The notes beneath the pieces were generated by a model. It saw only the letters and a list, made by a program, of their open reading frames with translations, was not told where the DNA came from and made no database searches. The translations under genes and the position numbers were made by a program. Positions 18,197-26,125 of a stretch of 64,000 nt of DNA are shown here, piece by piece (the first letter of the stretch is position 1; every line of letters begins with the position of its first letter). Where the stretch lies: NCBI GenBank assembly GCA_022711755.1, contig JAKLEA010000029.1:1-64000 (forward strand), read 5' to 3'. This DNA comes from Planctomycetota bacterium. Lineage in GTDB: Bacteria; Planctomycetota; Brocadiia; SM23-32; JAKLEA01.

Positions 18197-21115
18197 ATGA
18201 GCGCGAAACTGAAGGCAGTCCTCATCGCAGTCCTCATCGCCGCATCCCTCGGCTCTTACATGCCGGCGGATCAGACCGTTCCCCCCCCGCCCGTCTCCCC
18301 CATCGAGAACGACTGGCTGTTCCAGGCCGAACTCATCGGCGGCAAGGTCGGAATCTCCACCGAGGTTGACGCCCAGGGCGGCTGCGATGGCGTCAAAAAC
18401 GGAAAATGGGGATTCCACACGCAACCCGAGGCGAACCCCTGGTGGCAGGTTGATCTCGGCGATGCCAGGAAACTTGGACGCATTGAAGTATTCAATCGTT
18501 GCGACATTGCCCCACGCGCCGCGAAACTGACCGTCCTCCTGTCTGATGACGCGAAGGCCTGGCGGCTTCTGTATCGCCACGACGGCAGCGTCTTTTACGG
18601 TTTCACCGATAATAGCCCGCTCGTCGTCGCCGCAGACGGACAATCCGCCCGCTATGTCCGCCTTCAACTGGATGCGACGGATTTTTTCCACCTCGATGAG
18701 GTCGAGGTCTACGGCCCGGACGACCCCGCAAAAAACCTCGCGCTGATGCAACCGGCCGACCAGAGCAGCATAAGCCAGTGGTCCGCGCCCTCCCCCGCCA
18801 TCAAACAGAAGGACTATGAAACGCGTATCGAGAAAGGCATCCGCCTTCTTATTCCGAAACTCGCGGAATCCGGCGCAAAGTTGATCGCTGACTACCGCGC
18901 TTCAGGCTTCGAGCCGGGCGATCTTGCGCCGGATTTTGAGAAGAAGGCATCAGCCGCCTCGACAGTCCTGAACGCCGATAACCGAGAGGGATTGAAAACC
19001 GCGTATCTCGAACTGAGGCGATCGCTCCGGAAACTTGCGCTGGCCAATCCCCTTCTGGATTTCGACGATCTGCTTTTCGTCAAGCGCGCTCCGGGAAGCT
19101 TCACGCACATGTCCGATCAATACATCGGCTGGTGGTCGCGCCCGGGCGGCGGTGTCTGCATAATGCGCGATTTCAAGTCCGACGCCCCCGAGATCATTTG
19201 CCTCACTGAATCCCTCCCGCCGGGGAATTTCGTCCGCCCGGACCTTTCATATGACGGACGCAAGATGCTCTTCGCCTATTGCCGATACTATCCGGAAGTG
19301 ATGAAAGTGCGTAACAAACTGGAAAAGGAAAAACTGCCGGAGGATTCCTTCTATCACGTCTACGAAATGAACATTGACGGCACGGGGCTTCGCAGACTGA
19401 CCAGCGGACGCTACAACGACTTCGACGCGCATTACCTGCCCAACGGCGACATCGTCTTCCTCTCGACCCGGCGCGGACACTTCTTCCAGTGCGGCAGCGA
19501 GAGCGCGCAGACGACGCAGCGCCGGACCCTCGAAGAAGGCTACGTGCGCTGCGGCGGGGACGATTACCGCCCCTGCGCCGTCTACACACTCCACCGCATG
19601 AACGCCGACGGCGGGGACATGCGCGCGATCTCCGCCTTCGAAATGTTCGAGTGGTACCCGAGCGTCGCCTCCGACGGGCGCATCCTGTATTCCCGTTGGG
19701 ACTATGTTGATCGCCATAACATGCCATTCATGAAGTTGTGGAGCGCAAATCCGGACGGCAGCGACCCGCGCCTCGTCTACGGTAATTTCACACACTCGCC
19801 GCACTGCACCTTTGAGCCGCGCTCAATCCCCGGATCGGACAAGATCGTCTTCACCGCCTCCGGGCATCACAGCATCACAGCCGGCAGCATCGTGCTGCTT
19901 GATCCGAAGCGGGGCAACGAGGGCGCCGACCCCATCACGCGCCTGACGCCGGAGGTCTGCTTCCCCGAAATCGAGGGCTGGCCATCCACCTACTACGTCA
20001 GCCCCTGGCCTCTTTCGGAGACTTATTACCTTACGGCATGGAGCGGCATACCCATCCAGGGACAGGGAACCCCCAATCCCGTCAACGCGCTTGGCCTTTA
20101 CGTTTATGACGCCTTCGGCAACCGCGAATTCATTTATCGCGATCCGGAGATTTCCAGCGTCTACCCCACCCCCCTTCGCCCGCGCCGGAAACCGCCGGTT
20201 GTGGCCGATCTTGCCGATTCCGGCTCATCAAAGGAAGGGCGCTTCCTCCTCCAAGACGTCTACGCCGGAATGCCGGGAATCGAGCGCGGAACCGTCAAGA
20301 GCATCAGGATTGTCGGCGTGCCGATCAAGACGCAGCCTTTCATGAACACCCCGCGAATCGGCATCACTCGCGACGACCCCGGCAAGTGCGTCCTCGGAAC
20401 GGCTCCGGTCGAAGCTGACGGCTCAGCCTTCTTCCGCGTTCCTTCCGGCGTCAACGTTTTCTTCCAGGCGCTGGATGCCGACGGTGTCGCCATTCAAACA
20501 ATGAGGTCAATTACCTACGTTCAACCGGGTCAGACTTTGTCCTGCATTGGCTGCCACGAACACAGGCAGACCGCCCCCCAGTCGGCCCCGGCGCTTGCGT
20601 CAAGGCGGGAACCTTCAAAGTTGAAGACCGGTCCGGATGGCTCCTGGCCGCTTCGATTCGACAAGCTCGTTCAACCGGTTCTGGACAAACACTGCGCGGA
20701 GTGTCACAGGAACGGGAGTAAGGAACCGAAAGCAGCGAAGCTCGCGCTCACTCCCGATAAGTCGTATGACAACCTTATCAGTATCGGCTCGCCCAGCCTG
20801 TCCGGTCTCGTCCTGCAAGGTTACAACCAGTCCCGTTCTATTCCTGGCCAGGGAACCGCCGCCCGGGCCGGCCTGCTGAAACACCTTAAATCCAGCCACA
20901 AGGATGTACAACTTACCGCTGAGGAATACGAGCGACTCATAACCTGGATGGACACATGCGCGCAGTTGCTGGGATCGTTCAGCGAAGCCCAGGAGCAGGA
21001 CCTTATAAGATTGCGTCGCGAATGGGTTGACATGTTTGAGGAGCGGACACAGTCTTCAGTCTCCGCGCAATCACCCGACTCAAACAACGCAGTCGCGGCG
21101 TCAGCCAAAAAATGA
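18197..21115 (+). CDS. Secreted PD40 / hydrazine-synthase-alpha-like di-haem c protein with F5/8C-like domain
   Basis: 972 aa from the ATG at 18197, which opens a signal peptide (KLKAVLIAVLIAASLGSYMPA); an upstream in-frame ATG at 18128 would bury it. Residues about 45-180 resemble a discoidin/F5/8C carbohydrate-binding domain (GFHTQPEANPWWQVDLGDARKLGRIEV is characteristic). Residues about 280-640 are a propeller-like region as in hydrazine synthase alpha (RPDLSYDGRKMLFAYCRYY, WYPSVASDGRILYSRWDYVDR). Two c-type haem motifs follow: CIGCH at 783-787 and CAECH at 833-837. Family members are abundant in Planctomycetes, mostly with unknown substrates; hydrazine synthesis should not be assumed. Confidence 0.8.
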   Translation: MSAKLKAVLIAVLIAASLGSYMPADQTVPPPPVSPIENDWLFQAELIGGKVGISTEVDAQGGCDGVKNGKWGFHTQPEANPWWQVDLGDARKLGRIEVFNRCDIAPRAAKLTVLLSDDAKAWRLLYRHDGSVFYGFTDNSPLVVAADGQSARYVRLQLDATDFFHLDEVEVYGPDDPAKNLALMQPADQSSISQWSAPSPAIKQKDYETRIEKGIRLLIPKLAESGAKLIADYRASGFEPGDLAPDFEKKASAASTVLNADNREGLKTAYLELRRSLRKLALANPLLDFDDLLFVKRAPGSFTHMSDQYIGWWSRPGGGVCIMRDFKSDAPEIICLTESLPPGNFVRPDLSYDGRKMLFAYCRYYPEVMKVRNKLEKEKLPEDSFYHVYEMNIDGTGLRRLTSGRYNDFDAHYLPNGDIVFLSTRRGHFFQCGSESAQTTQRRTLEEGYVRCGGDDYRPCAVYTLHRMNADGGDMRAISAFEMFEWYPSVASDGRILYSRWDYVDRHNMPFMKLWSANPDGSDPRLVYGNFTHSPHCTFEPRSIPGSDKIVFTASGHHSITAGSIVLLDPKRGNEGADPITRLTPEVCFPEIEGWPSTYYVSPWPLSETYYLTAWSGIPIQGQGTPNPVNALGLYVYDAFGNREFIYRDPEISSVYPTPLRPRRKPPVVADLADSGSSKEGRFLLQDVYAGMPGIERGTVKSIRIVGVPIKTQPFMNTPRIGITRDDPGKCVLGTAPVEADGSAFFRVPSGVNVFFQALDADGVAIQTMRSITYVQPGQTLSCIGCHEHRQTAPQSAPALASRREPSKLKTGPDGSWPLRFDKLVQPVLDKHCAECHRNGSKEPKAAKLALTPDKSYDNLISIGSPSLSGLVLQGYNQSRSIPGQGTAARAGLLKHLKSSHKDVQLTAEEYERLITWMDTCAQLLGSFSEAQEQDLIRLRREWVDMFEERTQSSVSAQSPDSNNAVAASAKK

Positions 21116-21148
21116 TCCCCCCACCCCAACCACACCGGAGCCTGAATC

Positions 21149-22195
21149 ATGCCCGAATTGAATATGAATCCTCTCGTAAAAGAGGAAGTGATTGCGGCGA
21201 TAGAACGTAAATTCCCTTCCCGCATACCGCTGGTGATGGCCAAGTGGTGGGGCGAGGGGCTATGGGAGCAGTACGGAGAGCGACTGCGGCAGTTCGACCG
21301 CATTCCGGATGATGTCGTTCTTCCGATGTTCGGCCCGCCCATGCCGGACCCGAAGGACCTGTCCTGGTTTCAGGAATGCAGCGGAAAACGCGGGCATGAT
21401 TCCGGCGGTCTTCTGCCGGACTGGAAAGGTCTTGACGAATTCATCGCTAAAATGCCCGACCCGGAACAGCCGGGCCTGCTGGACAATCTGAAATCAGCCG
21501 CAAACTTCGCGCGCGAGAACAACCGCTACCTGATAACAGGCTGGTGGGGCCTTTTCTTTGAAAGGCCGTGGGGGCTGCGCGGAATGCAGAACCTGTTCGT
21601 TGACTACTACGAATATCCCGATGAGATACACAGGCTGCACAACGCACTCTGCGACCAATACGTCGCGCTCATCCGCCGGGCTGCGCGGGAAATGCGCGCT
21701 GACGGATTCTGGACCAGCGACGACCTTGGCAACCAGCGCCAGTTGATGATGAAACCGCAGCATTTCCGCGAGTTCCTGAAGCCTTACTACAAGCGCGTCG
21801 GCGACGCCTGCCGGGAATGCGGCATGCACTTCTGGCTGCACAGTTGCGGAGACAACACGGAAATCCTGGACGACCTGATCGAGGTGGGCGTTGACGTCTT
21901 CCATCCCGTGCAGAAACACACGATGGACGAGAAGGCGGTGGCGTCAGCGTTCGGCGACCGGATGACCTTCCTCGTCGGCTTCGATGTCCAGCACATCCTT
22001 CAGGAGGGAACCCCGGACGAGGTTCGAGCCGAGGTCCGCTCACTGATGGACACGTTCGATCGTCCGGACGGCGGCATGTGCCTGGCCGCCGGCAACGGAA
22101 TCGTAGCCGGAACGCCCTTTGAAAACATCGAAGCCTTCCTGGATGAAGCTTTGCGCTACGGAAGCGCGCACAGGAAGCGTTTCAAATCGAGATAG
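21149..22195 (+). CDS. Uroporphyrinogen-decarboxylase-like methyltransferase (MtaA/CmuA type)
   Basis: 348 aa, UroD TIM-barrel fold. Candidate zinc ligands of the MtaA/CmuA corrinoid methyltransferase type are present: H231 and C233 in LHSCGD, and C311 in GGMCLAAGNGI. The closing stretch NGIVAGTPFENIEAFLDEA is typical. It lacks the arginine-rich N-terminus of HemE, so haem synthesis is unlikely; methyl transfer or an unknown decarboxylation is more likely. CGGAG lies 9 bases before the ATG. No corrinoid protein is adjacent. Confidence 0.8.
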   Translation: MPELNMNPLVKEEVIAAIERKFPSRIPLVMAKWWGEGLWEQYGERLRQFDRIPDDVVLPMFGPPMPDPKDLSWFQECSGKRGHDSGGLLPDWKGLDEFIAKMPDPEQPGLLDNLKSAANFARENNRYLITGWWGLFFERPWGLRGMQNLFVDYYEYPDEIHRLHNALCDQYVALIRRAAREMRADGFWTSDDLGNQRQLMMKPQHFREFLKPYYKRVGDACRECGMHFWLHSCGDNTEILDDLIEVGVDVFHPVQKHTMDEKAVASAFGDRMTFLVGFDVQHILQEGTPDEVRAEVRSLMDTFDRPDGGMCLAAGNGIVAGTPFENIEAFLDEALRYGSAHRKRFKSR

Positions 22196-22201
22196 GCATT
22201 T

Positions 22202-22247
22202 CGATAACCTGGGGAGTCAGACCGTCTCCCTGCCGGAGTGAGTATCG
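22202..22247 (+). ncRNA. Candidate two-stem riboswitch (possibly xanthine-I/NMT1) before the NCS2 permease
   Basis: Outer stem CGATA (22202-22206) with TATCG (22243-22247); CC/GG pair (22208-22209 with 22235-22236); inner hairpin GGGAG (22212-22216), 9-base loop, CTCCC (22226-22230). The 3' strand ends 4 bases before GAAGGAG of the permease gene, so ligand binding could mask or free the ribosome site. Size and gene context recall the xanthine-I (NMT1) class; I cannot confirm the consensus from memory. Confidence 0.4.
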
Positions 22248-22263
22248 CGAAGGAGCAGATGTC

Positions 22264-23619
22264 ATGCTCGACAAACTCTTCAAACTCAAGGAAAATGGCA
22301 CCAACGTCAGAACGGAAATCGTCGCCGGCATTACGACCTTTCTGACGCTCTCCTATATAATCTTTGTCCAACCGGCTGTCCTCTCCGCCACTGGCATGAA
22401 CCCCGGCTCGGTCATGCTGGCGACGTGTATCTCCAGCGCGATCGCGTGCGTGTTGATGGCTCTGCTGGCCAATTATCCGATAGCCCTGGCCCCCGCCATG
22501 GGCCATAATTTCTTCTTTGCCTTCACCGTCTGCCTCACCATGGGTTTCACATGGCAACAGGCATTGGCGGCTAACTGCCTCAGCGGAACAGCCTTCGTTC
22601 TTCTCTCTCTCTTTGCAATCCGGACGAAGATCATGTCGATCATTCCGGAACCAATCCGGCTGGCCATCGCCGTCGGCATAGGACTGCTCATCTGTCTCGT
22701 GGGGCTTGAATACGCCGGCATCGTGGTCGAAGCCCCGGGAACATACGTCAAGCTAGGAAACCTGAAAGACCCCTATACCGGTCTGGCCCTCTTCGGTCTT
22801 CTCATCACAATGATTCTCATGGCCAGAGGGGTAAAGGGCGCAGTGCTCGGCGGAATGATTGTCGCAACGACTGTCGGCCTCCTGACCGGTCTGCTGAAGA
22901 AACCTGCCTTGACCTACGAAGGACTTTCTCTCTCGCCCACTTTCTTCAAGCTGGATTTCCACGGCCTCCTTGCGCGTCCCAACGCCCTTCTGAGCATCTT
23001 CTTCGTCTTCCTCTTTCTTGACTTGTTCGATACCGTAGGGACGCTTGCTGGAGTGTGTTCAGGCGCGGGGCTTTTCGACAAGGACGGCAACCTCCCAAAT
23101 GCCCGGCAGGCTTTCCTGTCTGACGCTGCAGGAACCGTCATCGGCACAATCTTCGGCACCTCGACCATCACAAGCTACGTCGAGAGCGCAGCCGGCGTTC
23201 AGGCGGGAGGTCGCACAGGCCTGACAAGCATGGTGACCGCCGTCCTGCTCCTGGCCGGCATCGTCGCCTACCCGTTCCTCGGCGTTGTGGCCGCAGGCAT
23301 CCAGATAACCGACCCGAAGAATGCCGCTGTCGTTCTCAGGACCGTCTACCCCGTCATCGCCCCTGCGCTGATCATCATCGGCGCAATGATGATGATGAAC
23401 GTCTCACGCATCAGGTGGAACGATCCCACGGAATACCTCCCCGCATACCTGACCATCGTCGTCATGCCCCTTGCCGTCAACATCACAGAGGGCATAGCCT
23501 TCGGCTTCATCAGCATGTCCATCCTGAAAACAGCCACAGGAAGATCAAAGGACGTCCACTGGTCCTTTCATCTCATCAGCATCCTTTTCATCCTTCGTTA
23601 CATTTTTTTATCCGCCTGA
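22264..23619 (+). CDS. NCS2-family nucleobase permease (AzgA/PbuG-like)
   Basis: 451 aa, about 12 to 14 membrane segments. Motifs of the AzgA/PbuG branch: EIVAGITTFLTLSYIIFVQPAVLS at the N-terminus, PIALAPAMGHNFFFAF near 77-92, DLFDTVGTLAGVC near 254-266 and GTSTITSYVESAAGVQAGGRTGL near 298-320, with the Glu that normally contacts the purine in SYVESAAG. It likely imports hypoxanthine, guanine, adenine or xanthine with protons. AAGGAG 9 bases before the ATG, directly after the structured leader. Confidence 0.9.
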   Translation: MLDKLFKLKENGTNVRTEIVAGITTFLTLSYIIFVQPAVLSATGMNPGSVMLATCISSAIACVLMALLANYPIALAPAMGHNFFFAFTVCLTMGFTWQQALAANCLSGTAFVLLSLFAIRTKIMSIIPEPIRLAIAVGIGLLICLVGLEYAGIVVEAPGTYVKLGNLKDPYTGLALFGLLITMILMARGVKGAVLGGMIVATTVGLLTGLLKKPALTYEGLSLSPTFFKLDFHGLLARPNALLSIFFVFLFLDLFDTVGTLAGVCSGAGLFDKDGNLPNARQAFLSDAAGTVIGTIFGTSTITSYVESAAGVQAGGRTGLTSMVTAVLLLAGIVAYPFLGVVAAGIQITDPKNAAVVLRTVYPVIAPALIIIGAMMMMNVSRIRWNDPTEYLPAYLTIVVMPLAVNITEGIAFGFISMSILKTATGRSKDVHWSFHLISILFILRYIFLSA

Positions 23620-23752
23620 CATCCCCGTCCGGAGGGAGGAACAATCTCTCAGAATTGACCGATGAATCGTTCAAGGCTGCGATGCGATGGTAGCAATCGC
23701 TCTCCTCTCGGTTTCTGTTTTGCGGCAATTCAATATGCATGGAGGCCATGAA

Positions 23753-26125
23753 ATGATAAATCGCTCTACCGGAGCCATCATTACGCTTTTGATCCTCGGC
23801 GCCGGATGTTCGGCCACCGAATCCCGGCATTCCGAACCGCCGCAGGTTCAGAAAATCCGCCATCCTGCCCTTGCGAACATGCCCGTCCCGGGGGGACTCG
23901 GCGTCAATATCCACTTCTACAAGGGGAACGACCGCGATCTGCGCATGCTCGCCGCCTCAGGCATCGGCATCGTGCGCATGGACTGGTCATGGGGTGGCAT
24001 GGAACATGAACCGGGTAAATACGATTTCTCAGAACGCGACGCCCTCGTGGCGGACATGGAGAAGGTCGGCGCGCGAATTCTTTTCATCATTGACTACGGC
24101 AACAAGCTCTACGACGAAGGCCAGTCGCCCCGCAGCGACGAATGCCGAAAGGCATACGCGAACATGTGCCGCGCAATGGCCGCTCGATACAAAGGCAAGG
24201 CAATCATTTGGGAACTCTGGAACGAGCCGAATATCGGATTCTGGACCCCGAAACCGGACGTCGAGGATTATATGAAATGGGTCAAGGCCGTTGTCCCCGC
24301 AATCCGCGAGGGCGATCCCGGCGCATGCATCATCGGCCCGGCAAGCTCGTGCTTCCCGTGGGACTTCTTCGACGGTTGCATTTCGCGCGGATACCTGGAC
24401 CTCATTGACGGATTCAGCGTTCATCCTTACCGCGGCCATCCCCCCGAAACAACCCTGGCCGATTATGAACGACTGCGAAGACTCATTGACCGCAGCGCGC
24501 CAGCGGGAAAAGACATCCCCATCATCTCCGGCGAATGGGGTTATAACTGCACGGACATCGCGCCTGACCTCCAGGGGAAATACCTCCCCCGCCAATGGCT
24601 GACCAACCTTTCCGCCGGCATCCCGATTTCAATCTGGTACGACTGGCATGACGACGGCCCCGACCCGAATGAACGCGAGCATAACTTCGGCACGGTCAGA
24701 CTCGATTATGCCCAAAAGCATGCCTATGACGCCATGTGCGTCCTTATAAGAGAACTATGGGGATATTCCTTCAGCCACAGGCTGATGCTGGATTCCCCGG
24801 AAGATTTCTTTCTCGTTTTTGAGAAGGATGGTCGCGTCAAGATCGCCTTCTGGACCGCCGGGAAGGATCACGAAACGCTCCTGCCGTTTGCGCTTCCGTC
24901 AGGCAAGGCCGTGGATCACCTCGGCAATCTGATTTCCGTCTCCGGCGGATCGAAGATCGCGCTTTCCCCCTCTCCCGTTTATTTCGGCCCCGTTGAAATT
25001 CCCCCCCTTCTCGCGGCGGACAAGGCCCTGCGCATTGACGCAACCGCTGAAACCAACGGCGGCGGGGAAGTCTTCGTCCGGCTCAGGTTCGCAAATCCCT
25101 TGAACATTCATGTCGCGGCAAAGCCGGGAGAATTGAAATCGGCCGGTCTCAAGGGTGAATGGCAAGACACCGGCGCTGAAAAGCTTCCCCCCGGCGGCTC
25201 GACCGAATTTCTCTGGCGCGGGCGAATGGTTCGGCGCGACCTTGCGCGGACTGACTTCTCAACATCGCTTATCGTAAAACCCGACGGTCAGCCTTCGGAA
25301 TGGACCTTGATCCGTTGCGGAAACGTCACTAATTCCGCCCCGCTCGGTATCCGCGTCGGCGTTACTGACAAAGGCTTCTGCCTTGTCCTTGACGGCTCCC
25401 CCGGACAAACCCTCGCTGGAGTCCTGAGATGCAAAGTGGATGGCGTTCAACATGAAGGGCAACCTGTCTCAATACGATTTCTGCGGGAGGCGCAGCAGGT
25501 CCTGCCGCTGGCCTTCGCGCCTGATGAAGGAAAGGTCTGCGAGATTGAAGCCGTCATACTCGACGCAGATGGAAATGTCGCCCTGACAATTGAGAACGGT
25601 CTGTATCGCGTCGAAGAAAGCTTCTGCGATAAACGCGCAGAGAGCGATTTCCGCGCTCTTCTCGACGGCGACAATAATGATCCGGCCAAGGTCTCCATGG
25701 AAATCGCCCCATCGCCCGGAAACGCCCCGCCCTTCCCCACCTCGTTGAAGATTGACTATCAGTTCGGCGCCGGCTGGCGTTTCCTGAAAATCTGCCCGAC
25801 AACAAAGCTTAACGCTGAAAATCCGAAGATCGTCTCCTTCTGGCTCTACGGAGACGGTTCGGGCGACGCCGCGCGGTGCAGGCTGACGGACTCCGGCGGG
25901 CAGACCTTCCAGCCGACCGCCCCCGACGCCATTCATGGACCGGCATGGCGTTTAGTAAGCCTCCCTGTTGATCCCCGCGCAGGCCACTGGGGCGGCGCGG
26001 ACGACGGCGTAATGCGCCCGCCCTTCATCTGGGACTCCATCTACCTTCACGACTCTCAGCCAAGAAGAGCGCATTCTGGAACCGTCTACATCTCCGGGGT
26101 TGTCACTTGCCGGGATATGCACTGA
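23753..26125 (+). CDS. Lipoprotein glycoside hydrolase, clan GH-A (GH39/GH5-like)
   Basis: 790 aa from the ATG at 23753 (GGAGG 7 bases upstream), chosen because it opens a lipoprotein signal (IITLLILGAGCSA, lipobox LGAGC). A TIM barrel covers about 40-400. The proton donor is E158 in WELWNEPNIGFW and the nucleophile E261 in IISGEWGYN, the usual GH-A pair on strands 4 and 7. The C-terminal 390 residues are beta-rich, probably binding modules. Substrate cannot be told. Its last 19 bases overlap the next gene. Confidence 0.85.
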   Translation: MINRSTGAIITLLILGAGCSATESRHSEPPQVQKIRHPALANMPVPGGLGVNIHFYKGNDRDLRMLAASGIGIVRMDWSWGGMEHEPGKYDFSERDALVADMEKVGARILFIIDYGNKLYDEGQSPRSDECRKAYANMCRAMAARYKGKAIIWELWNEPNIGFWTPKPDVEDYMKWVKAVVPAIREGDPGACIIGPASSCFPWDFFDGCISRGYLDLIDGFSVHPYRGHPPETTLADYERLRRLIDRSAPAGKDIPIISGEWGYNCTDIAPDLQGKYLPRQWLTNLSAGIPISIWYDWHDDGPDPNEREHNFGTVRLDYAQKHAYDAMCVLIRELWGYSFSHRLMLDSPEDFFLVFEKDGRVKIAFWTAGKDHETLLPFALPSGKAVDHLGNLISVSGGSKIALSPSPVYFGPVEIPPLLAADKALRIDATAETNGGGEVFVRLRFANPLNIHVAAKPGELKSAGLKGEWQDTGAEKLPPGGSTEFLWRGRMVRRDLARTDFSTSLIVKPDGQPSEWTLIRCGNVTNSAPLGIRVGVTDKGFCLVLDGSPGQTLAGVLRCKVDGVQHEGQPVSIRFLREAQQVLPLAFAPDEGKVCEIEAVILDADGNVALTIENGLYRVEESFCDKRAESDFRALLDGDNNDPAKVSMEIAPSPGNAPPFPTSLKIDYQFGAGWRFLKICPTTKLNAENPKIVSFWLYGDGSGDAARCRLTDSGGQTFQPTAPDAIHGPAWRLVSLPVDPRAGHWGGADDGVMRPPFIWDSIYLHDSQPRRAHSGTVYISGVVTCRDMH

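Noticed and set aside
18197..21115. Assignment as a true hydrazine synthase of an anammox bacterium
   Set aside because: No beta/gamma subunits nearby, an added sugar-binding domain, and this family is widespread in bacteria that do not carry out anammox.
22199..22260. Classical purine riboswitch (xpt/pbuX type) before the permease
   Set aside because: The conserved three-way-junction sequences of that class are absent; the leader is too short.
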